NCBI GenBank assembly: GCA_036571765.1
Contig: BROE01000010.1
Span: 9,495,101-9,559,100 of the forward strand
DNA: 64,000 bases
Origin: Plecoglossus altivelis
Taxonomy: Eukaryota; Chordata; Actinopteri; Osmeriformes; Plecoglossidae
Direction: 5' to 3'
The notes under the pieces are model-generated. The model saw only the letters and a list, made by a program, of their open reading frames with translations. It did not search any database and was not told where the DNA came from. The translations under genes and the position numbers were made by a program. Every line of letters begins with the position of its first letter. Position 1 is the first letter of the stretch. Positions 53,612-64,000 of the stretch are shown one piece after another.

Positions 53612-55345
53612 CCTAAGCTGTAAAGCACATCCAGCGCCCAAATGTCGCCATAAAATGCTCGCTGGTTAATGATTTGCCAGCACAACGCCCCACTTCCTGC
53701 AGAGGATTGATGTTAAATGCTGTTATTAGTCTTGCCTCTCCAGCCGCCATTGTCTGCGAACTGGGACAGAGAGGGTTTGAAAGGCTACAGTCAGCCTTTT
53801 ATTACACAACGTGTCAATCAGGCTGCTAGGCCAGGCTATCGTTGCTCTGCTACTTTATGCAATATCTCTGAACCCGTGCCTGCCTGACCAACCCATACAG
53901 ACACAAGCACACACAACTGTAAATGATTGACTTCCCTCTCTCCTGGATGAAGCACTAAACATACACTGTACGCTAGCTTGGGGAGTTGTGCTATCTCCAA
54001 GATTGCAGAGCGGAAGCCGTGGCGAGGTGTGGTGGTTGACTGATCCGCCCACTCTTTCATCAAAATCCCAGCTGCATTGTGTTGAAGACAGGTATTTTGA
54101 AACTGCTGTGTTGTGTGTCTTGGTGGCGAAGGCCTATTTTCTCCTCTTGACGGGATTTCGATCTAAATATACCTCGGCTCATTTAAATAAGGCTGTTCTA
54201 CTGCAGGATTTGAGATTCCTCTGTCAGTACAACTTTCCCACTGTCAGGACTTCTTATACATTGATCAAAGGTGTGTTTTTATGTTTTACCTTCCCTTCCC
54301 ATTAGGATCGCAGTAAGTCTACCTCCAGATTTCCTCCCCTCTGCCCTGACATCCTCTCCTGCAGATCCACTCAGTCTCCAGTGTCTGTCTGCCTCTCTTC
54401 CACACTAATTAGAGCTTAGCCTGGCTTTGGCTAACCAGCACTTCCCTTCAGGCCTGCTAATCTATCAGCAGAGCAGGCAGCCAGGGTTCCCCTCCCTCTG
54501 CCCTCCACAGGCTCCACAATCATTTGCCCCATAGCAGGTTGTTCAGTTGGAGGTGTTACCGAGATCTGATTTGGAGTGACAACTCTTTTGCAATGGCATG
54601 TTCTTCTTTGATTTCACAGCAAGGCTGTCCGTGGGTTCACCGTTAGTGACTGGGATTGTGCGTTCTGCAGCGGGGAAACAACGTCAACCATATATTCAGG
54701 TGTTCCCTGTTCGTGGTCCGTTAATGAATGTTTGTTATGAAATGGTGGGGCTTTGAATCGTTTTTGTGCTTGTTTTGATCTGACACAGGAAAAAGGAGCT
54801 CTTAACATGCCGAGCCACTGTGTCACAACTCTGGTAGACAACCTTGCTTAGGGCCACATTTCTCTGTAAGCACATTCAATGGTGACGATAAAACCCACAG
54901 CGTCTGACACAAGCGTAAGCTCTCTGTGCTACTTCCTGTGAGACACTTGTGCATTTACTGTCACTTGAACCAGTGTTGCCATAGCTACCACAGCTATGTT
55001 CTTGCCTTCAGATGGAAAACCAAAAGAAACTAAGTGAAAACAAGGTGTCTATTTTTGAGAGAAAAAGCCAGTGCAAACGAAAACAAAAAAACGTCCAAAA
55101 CCTTATATGCACTAACTTGTCTAAGGATCCTTCAGTCCCTATCTAGCAAATCATATTTTGCAACAAACAAAAATGTATAAATCCTTCACCTAAGCTGAGA
55201 GCTGATGTGATTTAAACCAGTCAATGCTACTTTGTAATGGCTCGCCAGCACGCCTCACTTCCAGCAGAGGATTGATTTGAAACGCTGTTAATAAATGCTG
55301 CTCCCAAACTTTCTGACAGACGATTGTGGGCAAGTTTGTGGATGT
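53612..55345. repeat. Pair of diverged related noncoding blocks
   Basis: Block A about 53612-53780 and block B about 55189-55345 share, in the same order and with similar spacing, CCTAAGCTG (53612-53620 / 55189-55197), GCCAGCAC (53676-53683 / 55244-55251), CACTTCC, GCAGAGGATTGAT (53699-53711 / 55264-55276), a GCTGTTA and a weaker ATTGT-GC segment. Small indels separate them. Nothing coding is apparent in either. Confidence 0.75.
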
Positions 55346-55887
55346 GCATCTCGCCCTCCACGTTCCCTAGTCTCTCTATCTGCCCTCTCTCTCTCTCTCT
55401 GCATAGCTGTTTGATTGCTTAAGCCCAGTGGTCAGACAATGCGGGCATAAAGAATAGCCGCTTCCTTCCTTCCTTCCTGTCGAGTGTTCTGCCTTGGTGA
55501 GCAGATTCAATAGCACTTCGCTTCACAGCAACAGTGGAGCGCGGGGGGACTGGCTACAACCAACAAAGAGCCATTCTGGGGCCTTTTCCAATCGCTCCCT
55601 CTGCCAAGTCATTGCTCTGATGGACAAACAAACAAACTCTCTCTCTCTCTCCCTCTCTTTGGATGAGTGAGCATCTGCAAGATGTTGTGTGAGGGTTGGT
55701 TGAGTGTTGTGGAAGTTGTTGTGTGGTTACCTAGTGGTAAATGGTTTTGAGGTAAATGTGCAGTTGTAGATTTGAAAATAATTGACGTTTACTGAAATAG
55801 ACAAACGCTGATTTGACGGTGTTCTCAGCGATGGATTGGTGCGAACAAACATTAACATGTGAGGCATTTGTACACAAACACATTTGC

Positions 55888-55896
55888 ACGCGCACG

Positions 55897-55926
<30 letters not shown>
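55888..55926. repeat. (CA)n microsatellite
   Basis: CA repeat of about 39 bases with CG and TA interruptions. Confidence 0.88.
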
Positions 55927-55927
<1 letters not shown>

Positions 55928-57509
55928 TCAGACAAGAACATCACCCTATGAGAATACCAAGTAGGGGCAGGTAGTTGAGAGGGCTTGGAGAGTCTAAATA
56001 GCTCCGACCATTGAAAATAGGATGAATACACAAGAGGCTGAATACGGGGTAAACTGTTATGTCTTTGTCATTCAAAGTGATGTCTTTAACCCTTTGCAGC
56101 CCCTCTTCCCAACCACCCCAAACTGCCTTTTCCTCTATTCACCATTAAGACAATAAGATGGGAGAGCTGTGACTTGAAAAAAGAATAGAAAATGCTAAAA
56201 TGGGATCGTTTTTTTCTTTTACTGATTATTTAGGGGCAGGGTGTAATTGTACAAAGGTATGGTGAACTGTCACTCAAACCCAGAGACGGATAACAAACAA
56301 GTGTGTGCAGGTCGGACTTGGCCTGTCAATCACTTTTTCTTATTTTTACTTTTTTTTTTTTTTACAATGCCTGCTATGTTACATGTGCTGTCAACAAGTG
56401 ACAAGGCTTACGTTTCACACACTTCCCCTGCAGGAACATTCAAAACCCAGGAATTCCTGCTAAACTTTGATGGAAAAACAAGCGTAAATCCTTTTCTTCT
56501 GAAGGCATTTCCTGGTTCACAGAGCTCAAAATGTTAAGCCCTGTATCTGTGTTAGCGTTTGATGAGAACATCAGATGTACGGAACTTGCATGTGTGATGG
56601 GCCTTCATCCCCCCTTTGAATTTCGCGAAGACGACCACAGCAAACAAAGTGATGCCAAAGCTACAATTGATGTTTCTCGTAATGCATTGCAACTGCTGCT
56701 CACAGGCCTAAATGATTCAACCAAAGCCAGATGTTACCCACTGGGGCCTGGAGAAGGATACCTCCTCATTCTCCTTCCTTATTCAATATCTGTAATCACT
56801 GTGAACAAATGGCCCACACTCTAGTAGAAGATTTAGTAGGTTAGCAGTCTTGCAGAAAAGATTTGCTCCATTGACATTTGAGTGCACTCATTTCTGCATT
56901 TCTTATTTTGCATACCGTGGACTTAAGAGTATTTACATTTCATTCATGTATGACCAACGTTGTTAATGCTACAAACAAGTACCAATTACATCAGAATTAA
57001 GCGAGAAAAATCTGTGTTCTCCATCACTAGCTTGACATCCTGGGGTTTTTAAGCAATGAAACATGTGGGGCCAGTCAGGGCAACCCTGGTTGTGTGCATT
57101 CATAGCATCTGGTCCACAGGAAACATGGACCAGTTAGTTGCTGCTCTAACCCCCAACAACATGCCTCAGAGGAAGCCATCGCCATCACTCCCCCCGTCCT
57201 AAAACAGGACTGCATTGAGAGGAAGGCAGGCAACAATTCGAATTTTCCTCCCAAGTAAAGCTTTCGGTGTGATATAATTCTGATGAACATTGTCAGCATT
57301 TCTCGCAATGTAGTTTCCAAATGAGGAATTGGGTGTGGTCCTTGACACTACAAATCAACCATTTAATTAGAAGTGAATACAATAACCATACAGTTCGGTC
57401 CAAAAAATGCTCAAATAAAGATGATCACCAACTGATGGTTAACAGATTGGTCTCCTTAGAGACTAAAGGAGATCCTGCATGCACTCACACAAAAACGGAC
57501 CAGTCATGT

Positions 57510-57515
57510 TTTAAT
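57510..57515 (-). terminator. Candidate spry2 polyadenylation signal (ATTAAA)
   Basis: ATTAAA on the minus strand about 775 bases past the spry2 stop. The sequence between is strongly AT-rich, as expected of a Sprouty2 3' UTR. No AATAAA was seen on this strand closer to the stop. Confidence 0.3.
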
Positions 57516-58289
57516 TTCAAACGTTAATATATATTTTCTAATTCATAGTGAACATATGCATCCATGTTTACACCCTACAAGTCATCCTACTTTGCAGTAA
57601 AACAATACCAGGGTGATGTCCTTATGATGCTTCTCAAAATAAATATTTCATTATAAAATAATAAACCTTCAAATAAATATTCTTTACACTAAACAATGTT
57701 GACATTAGAAAATAAAGATTTTCTTAAAGAGTCACTGTACAATTTACAAGGAGAGTTGAAGGGATACGGATTTTGTCAATTTTGTCTCTTGTAAGGCAAC
57801 TATATAAAATGATTGAAATACATTCCAGATGAATGTACAACATTATAAATGTATTATAATTCATATATATGGATTTATCAAGGTGCCTCTGGTTTGGCAA
57901 AATATTTTTTTTCACAGTTGAAATATTATATGTACAAAAATAAAATATCTCTGAGAAAGTCATTTGCTAATTTACATACTTTGCAATTACTATACACATA
58001 CAGTTAGTCAGGAGTGTCTGTCCATAGCATATCAGTTGTATTAAATGTCAAAGGAGCTAACACTTGGGAGTTTGATTACAACAATACAAAATGAGGGCTC
58101 TTGGGGAGACAGCATCCCTTGTAAGACCCATTCATGGAAATAAAGAACACTACACCAGGCACAGTAGACAGCCTTGCCAATTCCCCCATAACCGTCGCAC
58201 TACAGAAGAGAAACTGGAGGGTTTCAGTCGACAGGAGCTGTCATCCTCATCCATAAACCCCAGACACCCCCTCCCCCCACCCACCAAGC

Positions 58290-59279
58290 TTAACGCCAAC
58301 AGTGAACTATATTAGTGTTCTTACACCGGCACCCCGGGCGCTTGACACGGTCGTAGCAGCTCTGGCACACAGCAAGACACCCTCTGCCCGGGAGGTAGCA
58401 CAGCAGGCAGGGGAGGAACAGCGAGAGGCCTCCGATGGCCGACCAGCGAAGGCAGCAGTGCGACTGGCTGCAGGAGAAGGGCTTGTCGGCGCATGTGTCC
58501 TCGTCGTCGCTGGAGCAGTGGTAGAAGAGGCCCTTGATGCAGCACACGCAGCTGCCGTACTCCAGCACGTTCTGGGCCGAACACATGCAGCGACGGTTGC
58601 ACATCCAGCAGGAGGGGAGGGGCCGGACACACACACACTCTTTGCACTTGCACCTGCCGCAGGTCTCGCAGCGGTAGGCGTGCTTCCCCGGGGCTCCGTC
58701 GGCCGGTTTGTCTCCAGCAGGCGCGGTCGTGGTCAGAGGCTTCAACTCGTCCTCCTCCTGCTCCACCCGCTTGGGCTGGGTCCGGATTATGCGTTCTCCC
58801 ACCACAGGGCTACCCAGAAGCCTCTGGCCAGAGGCTGTGATACTGGTCCGAATGCAGCTTCCGGAGTCCACTGTGCTGAGGGAACGCGAGAGTGTGTCTC
58901 TGGAAGAGATGGAGTGTGTGGTGTTGAGTAGGTTTGGGGAGATTAAGTTCCTCTGGTTCAGTCCCTGATTCTCCGACTGTTCATTGTTCGCCAGTCCTTG
59001 GGTCAACAGGTCGCTCTTCTGCTGGTTGGGCTGGGACACGGGAGGCCTGGGAGCCACAGTAGGTCCGTCCGTGTACTCATTACTACTCCTGGTTACTCGG
59101 ATCTGGTCCAGTGAAAGAACAAGGGCTTGTTGGCCGGGGCTTTCCCCAGGATCGGGAGGCCCATCCTGGGCAGGAGAAGGCTGATGCAGCCTCCCAGTGT
59201 CATGCAGAGTGTGCAGCAAACTGGTCGACCCTCCACCACCGCCATCGCTGTTGTTGCCATTTTGTGATGTGGTCTCCAT
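58290..59279 (-). CDS. spry2: Sprouty2, antagonist of receptor tyrosine kinase signalling
   Basis: Feedback inhibitor of FGF/EGF-driven Ras-ERK signalling, acting at the plasma membrane. The coding region is a single exon of 329 aa. Residues 54-74 hold LSLDQIR and the NEYTDGP motif whose Tyr69 corresponds to the CBL-docking tyrosine 55 of human SPRY2. A Ser-rich segment with ISSRDTLSRSLSTV follows, then IIRTQPK. From about residue 205 the Cys-rich Sprouty domain has CETCGRCKCKEC, CMCSAQNVLEYGSCVCC, KGLFYHCSSDDED, CSQSHCCLRWSA and GCLAVCQSCYDRV. It best resembles SPRY2 among SPRY1-4, and the ndfip2 neighbourhood supports that. The protein stops at CKNTNIVHCWR, about 12 residues short of the mammalian C-terminus and without its proline-rich SH3-binding tail. 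The exon has an acceptor at 59331, so a 5' UTR intron precedes it. Confidence 0.93.
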   Translation of the reverse strand: METTSQNGNNSDGGGGGSTSLLHTLHDTGRLHQPSPAQDGPPDPGESPGQQALVLSLDQIRVTRSSNEYTDGPTVAPRPPVSQPNQQKSDLLTQGLANNEQSENQGLNQRNLISPNLLNTTHSISSRDTLSRSLSTVDSGSCIRTSITASGQRLLGSPVVGERIIRTQPKRVEQEEDELKPLTTTAPAGDKPADGAPGKHAYRCETCGRCKCKECVCVRPLPSCWMCNRRCMCSAQNVLEYGSCVCCIKGLFYHCSSDDEDTCADKPFSCSQSHCCLRWSAIGGLSLFLPCLLCYLPGRGCLAVCQSCYDRVKRPGCRCKNTNIVHCWR

Positions 59280-59330
59280 CTTGGCTCTGAAGAAGGACCC
59301 CTCCGGCTGGCATTGAACACATCTGAAGTC

Positions 59331-61068
59331 CTACAGGAGAGACAAGCCGATATCTATAAAACCCAGTTGAATTCAAATAAAAGCTTCTCTATGTAAATCG
59401 TAACTGATAATACAACAGCATGACCTACACATTGGGTAGGTCTATGCAAATGTCAACACACAACCCACTGATATTTGCATTCACAGTTGGGTTGGGCCTA
59501 TTCAACCACAGGACTGGAAAGTTGCCCCACCAACTACATTTACAAGGCTGACATGGATAGTAAGTTAAATTATAGTATTTAATTAGAAAGCAATCACTAG
59601 AACAAGGCTAAATTATATTAGCTGAGATAGAGTATAGTTCACTTTGAGTCATCCCAACTGTCGGTTACAACCAAAAGTGAAAATGTCAAACTTTCCCAAC
59701 AAAGACATTAGCTATTTCCAAGGCCCCAGGCTACAAATCACATTGTGCTGGTGAATTGATAGACACGCTGACTACAAGAAGTAGTCCCCCCCCCCCCCCC
59801 CCCGAAAGGTGTGCATGAGCAAGTCTGTGTCCCTCACTCTCACACAATGGTGGTATCATTTAACATGACAAATGGCTTTCAGCAGAGTTTTCCATTGGGA
59901 AGCCACAAGTACTTTCATGAGGGGAGATGTGAGGGGAAAGAAGAGGTGGCATAGAGAACATGAAAGCAGTGTGATGGAGAGTAGGGAGGTTTGGAACCCA
60001 GCCCAAGACAAAGCTGAGGCTGTCATTGTGGTGTTTATTAACAAATTACATTTGTAAGGGGCCATGAGGGCTTTCGTCATTGCACAACCTTTAATGCCTT
60101 AACTGTTCTCTGCAAGTGTGTGTGATACAAAACACGAGCAACAACAGTCATTGGGTGGGGCTTCGAATAGACAAATAGTGAGACAGGACGAGTTGGGGTA
60201 ACAGTATTTCCCATACCTCAAACTCCATAATTGGGTATTCCTTTCCTATTACACTAACACGCTATGGATCTCAAACTACTTCTAAAATCGCCCCACTTAT
60301 AATAAAACCAACTATTGCCTGCAATGAATTCCTTAAATCATCATTCCCTTTCATGGCACAATTGTGTCATCTTTACTTTACAAATCACCCTGTTACGCTA
60401 GTCAACTTTTTGGAACTTCAAGGATGTTTTGAGTTGAGATAGTTTCTTTTAAGTTTACAAACTTAAGAGGTTGCTAACGCAGCCCAGGTGATTCAGTCTT
60501 TCAGTGTGGTTAAGAAAACGGTTTGTTCTTTCTATGTTTACACATTACTTTATCTGCCATTTGGTCGTCAACAAGGGGCAAATGTAAATGAACTGGCACC
60601 AAGAGCAACTGACAGGGTAACATGGCCCAATGCCCACAGGGATATAGCCTAAAGATGGTTTGTTTTTACAGGCTAACCTCAATACTCCACCGTCAGTTCA
60701 GTCACAGTATAAATCTAATAGCCATCTATCGCGCATCATTTTAACGCCGCAGACCTATAACATGTTATAGGACTTGAGGACTCCAGACTACACAAAATGT
60801 GACACTTTTCATAAATGCAACTGTAGCCTCTGGAGGGAAATAGTGCTGATAAGAAATAATTGAATTGCGCGGGTCGCATGACATCCTAGAGAGGATGAGG
60901 AGGATAATGTTGGGGCATTAGTCGGGTCTGGTCGGGAGCGGGCGGACGGGCGGTCGGGCTGATTCGAGACAGATTGCGAAGTCGGTCTCTTGTGCAAAGT
61001 TAAGTAATCTTCAAACTTTGAATCGTACCTGAAAAACCAACGTCAATGTTATGCAAAGCACAACTCAC
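59331..61068 (-). other. Probable 5' UTR intron of spry2
   Basis: On the minus strand a GTGAGT donor (61068-61063) and a CTGTAG acceptor (59332-59331) bracket about 1.74 kb without recognisable coding sequence. A single intron in the 5' UTR is the known SPRY2 structure. A C-run of about 18 bases lies at 59786-59803. Confidence 0.55.
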
Positions 61069-61300
61069 CGTCTTCTCAACAATTCAACCTCCTTTTGCGT
61101 AAAATAATCCGAATTCTGAATGTTTATTCCTACATAAAATAATTTTTAAAAATCCATCTGTTAAATCCAAAGCTGAGATAATGTAGTTTACAGTAGGCCT
61201 AATAGTTCCGAGTCAAGATCATTTCAAGAGAGGGAAAGAGTAAATCCCACCGCGAGAACACGAGGCGAAAGACGGCCAAAAAACTTATCAATCACCGTTT
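61069..61300 (-). other. Candidate spry2 5' noncoding first exon (upper limit uncertain)
   Basis: The sequence GAAGACG/GTGAGT on the minus strand makes a strong donor at 61068. The exon's upper end cannot be placed; 61300 is a nominal limit. An alternative donor GTACGA lies near 61029. No clear TATA box for this strand was found within 500 bases. Confidence 0.35.
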
Positions 61301-62685
61301 CTTGCAGGCGCTCCACTTTTTTTAAGAAATAGAAAACAAGAGAACACGAGTGAGTTGCTTTCAAAGTTTACAAAAAAACGCACCCCAAAGCTGTTTGGAT
61401 AGTTCTTAGAATTCGTCGCTATACTTGATGAATATATGGTTGCAATGAGCAGAGAGCTGCTTTCAAGTTTTTCTCGTCTTGTTTTTTCCTCTTTCCGGAG
61501 AAGAGGTCGGGTTTATGCTGTAAATGGCGTCATGTGGAAGTGAGGGGGAACAGGGCAGTTGTTGTTTCAGAGGATATCTCGTATCCGGTTCTACCTCATT
61601 GGCTGTGCAGGACTCGCATTCACACCCTGCGCTATCAACTGTTCCCTGCTGCAGGGGGACAGGAGACATTCCTAATGACAAAACACCCAATAAGCACAAT
61701 GCGCCCAACGTATATAACACTCTCCCCCACTCTCTGCAGTATGCTAGAGACACATTTAAGTCAACCATAACTATTATTTAGTGTGTGCCTTACAGCAACA
61801 TATAGGACTCCATCCCTTAGGACCACTCTTTATGATAAGTTTAAAAATCAGATCTCTTGCGAGACAAGACCAACAACAATTTGGAAAGGACACATGGTCA
61901 TTTATGCACAAAGGTCATGTACCTTGAGGCAACCAGCACATCACACAAAGCTTAAAACCACATTATTGCACATTTCCATTATTTGTAATATAGTGCTGTA
62001 AAAAAAATAGGTGGCCATAAAGGTGGCCAGATTAGGTTGTCTTGATCTATGGTAGATATTTGGATTGACTTCAAGTCACTCTATTCACACACAGTTAATG
62101 CAAGCATTTATGCAAAAGAACTCATAGATCTTAATGTGTTCAAATCTGTGCAAAGATAAAGAAGAGGGACTAATACATTCACTAACATCTGCATCACAAT
62201 ACAACTCTGTAGGGTTATTTGGAATGCAGTGCCCTCTTATGGCCTGCAGACACCTAGCACAGTAACATCTAGAGGACTGACATGTTCGAAGCACTAATTA
62301 TAAGGGATGAATGTAGATGTCTGGGATGGTACATCAACAAATACATTGGTTTGTCTTGTGCGTTTTTTTTTTGCCTTCTCAGACATTTTCAAGGCCTCCG
62401 GCCCATTAAATGTAGCCACATTGTAGGTGAAACAGATATCTGTTGTTGACTCATTTGTGTCCTCAACGTATACGGCAGTCCTCCCTCTCACTAACATAGT
62501 CACCTTAAACACCACAGACACCGGGGCCTGGTTCTCTCCACAGAAAATGACACAAAACAACTTGAGATTGCTTATTAAGTTTACAAAAACCGAGCTCCAC
62601 ATTTTCAGGAATAAAAAACAAATTCCAGCTTTAAATTCATAGACTGAGCATGAGAGACAGAGAGAGACAGAGAGAGACAGAGAGA

Positions 62686-62728
<43 letters not shown>

Positions 62729-64000
62729 GTGTGAAGGGAGATGCACGTCGCGTTTCGGCTGGTAAAATGGAAAGTGGTCAAGGTATGATTGCTATAGTGA
62801 TGAATGGCTCACTGTTCTTGGAGAGTTCCCAACCAGCTTGAGACACTGTGACCTCCAGCTGAGGGGGTGCATTGTTAGGGTCTCCCATTCAGGGAAAAGG
62901 TAAGTGACAGGGCCTATTGTCTGGTTGGGACTCCCACTGCTCTGTGGGCCCAGACTCCCTGCTCCAAAGGTTGTCAGCCTTGGGAGAGAGAGGAAGGAAG
63001 GGGAGAGGGGTAAGAAGGAGAGGAGAGGACTGTTAGGATGCTCTGTAGAAAATTCAGTCAATAACAATATCCCACCCCTCTACTCCCCACCCCCTCGCAC
63101 ACATCCTAACACACACACACACAAACACACACAAACACAGGCAAACACACGCGATCCTTAAAAAAAAGTAAGAGGACTGCCCCCTCTCCAATCCCCCCGA
63201 CTTCAGCTGTGTTTCCTGTCTTCACTGCCGGGCCCCTGCCATCCCAAAATAACCCTGAAGCCATACTTCAAACCCTGCTTCCTGAACCATACAAGGAACA
63301 GCTGTCCCGCTCTCCCCTCCTCTCCTGTTTTTCCATCTTTCCTCTCGCAAGATAAAAAGAGACGCCGAGGAAGCAACCCATGCAGAGTCTTTGGGTTTGG
63401 GGGCAAAAAGAGATACCTGACAGGACTCCATTCTGCCTGTTCAAAGCCCACCGCTGTGTCGACATGTCAGAAATGAGCACCCCCACGCAGAAGCCAGTGA
63501 TGAAACATAGATGGAGGAGAGATGAGAGTTTATTGATGCTTACTGGGGAATGAAGTGATGGCTCTGTTCGTCTATCTAGAGTCCCCCACTATACAGTGTT
63601 TAGCATCAAACTAAAAAGGTGTGCGTGTGTGGGTCTGTGTTCATGAGTATATCAGATAAATACAAAACATGGTCTCGCACAGTTGTTTCGCACGAAAGCC
63701 GACAGCACCAGCGAAGGAGGGTGAAATGACCAAAACGGAAGAAAAAGAAAGTTGATAGGGAAGGAGAGCAATAGTGAGAAACAAAAACAAAATAGGATCT
63801 GTCTCCAGTTTCAGAAACCTCAAGTGAGTGCCCCAGCCAGCCGTGAGCTGAGGAAGGAAGCAGAGTATGGCATGCCCTGTAATAAAAGTGGGATACATCT
63901 GCAACACACACGTTGATACTCCAACCAGAGAGCCTCTCTAGACTATAATGGAGGACTCAGAAGCCAGTTAGTCCAATTACGAGTTGGGTATGCACGGTTA
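61300..64000. other. Upstream flank of spry2, no supported gene
   Basis: Contains presumed promoter sequence at the left, a GA microsatellite (62649-62724) and an unassigned 102-codon frame at 62294-62602 on the minus strand. The last kilobase shows only CA-rich and short, unconvincing open frames. Confidence 0.5.
62649..62724. repeat. (GA)n microsatellite
   Basis: About 76 bases of GA with CA interruptions at its start; the antisense strand reads as Leu-Ser repeats. Confidence 0.9.

Larger units (their letters stand above)
40400..57500. other. Gene desert between ndfip2 and spry2
   Basis: About 17 kb in which I recognise no gene. Contents: C-rich low-complexity stretches (40730-41120, 44810-44826, 47640-47720, 51570-51640), microsatellites (45459-45528, 47286-47330, 53390-53460, 55888-55926) and a diverged duplicated block at about 53612 and 55189. 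Open frames here are short, without splice context or recognisable motifs. In vertebrates the flanks of SPRY2 are gene-poor, so distal regulatory elements are the likeliest content (inference). Confidence 0.6.

Noticed and set aside
40400..57500. tRNA genes or tRNA-derived SINEs in the desert
   Set aside because: No A-box and B-box pair with proper spacing was recognised by eye; a covariance-model scan would settle it.
58302..58931. 209-codon open frame antisense to spry2
   Set aside because: It is the exact shadow of the GC-rich Cys-rich Sprouty coding exon, with no motif or promoter of its own.

Overview
The window is nuclear DNA from a ray-finned fish, almost certainly a teleost. Six vertebrate genes with canonical GT-AG introns can be read. 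Introns are short, (CA)n and (GA)n microsatellites are dense, and the gene order joins blocks that are separate in human: DES, TMEM198, CYP27A1 and MAP3K2 lie on 2q, NDFIP2 and SPRY2 on 13q31. There are no operons, CRISPR arrays or prokaryotic features. I found no convincing transposon, tRNA or rRNA gene.

Layout. 0-5.3 kb: desmin (desma, +), nine coding exons, 473 aa, with a TATA box at the extreme left edge. 7.1-9.15 kb: tmem198 (-), four coding exons, 368 aa, convergent with desmin. 9.15-18.55 kb: intergenic, no supported gene. 18.55-23.36 kb: a mitochondrial sterol 27-hydroxylase-type P450 (cyp27a1-like, -), nine exons, 514 aa. 23.95-31.75 kb: map3k2 (-), sixteen coding exons, about 626 aa, with a probable 3.6 kb 3' UTR that carries a fresh 200 bp duplication. 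34.37-40.35 kb: ndfip2 (+), seven coding exons, 233 aa, head-to-head with map3k2. 40.4-57.5 kb: a gene desert. 58.29-61.07 kb: spry2 (-), with an intronless coding region, a probable 5' UTR intron and a first exon near 61.07 kb. 61.1-64 kb: upstream of spry2, no convincing gene.

The genes are functionally mixed: a muscle intermediate filament, a Wnt-linked membrane protein, a bile-acid/oxysterol enzyme, a MAPK-pathway kinase, a NEDD4-ligase adaptor and an RTK/ERK antagonist. The ndfip2-spry2 neighbourhood matches human 13q31. The desert beside spry2 is a plausible home for its enhancers.

Exon ends were placed by hand from splice consensus, reading-frame continuity and remembered family sequences. 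All six joined reading frames close without a frameshift. I did not find an evident undescribed system. The most interesting non-standard signals are a diverged pair of noncoding blocks in the desert (53.6 and 55.2 kb), a tandem array next to a perfect 22-bp hairpin sharing its core motif (33.3-33.64 kb), the map3k2 3' UTR duplication, and a Sprouty2 that ends before the C-terminal SH3-binding tail known in mammals.
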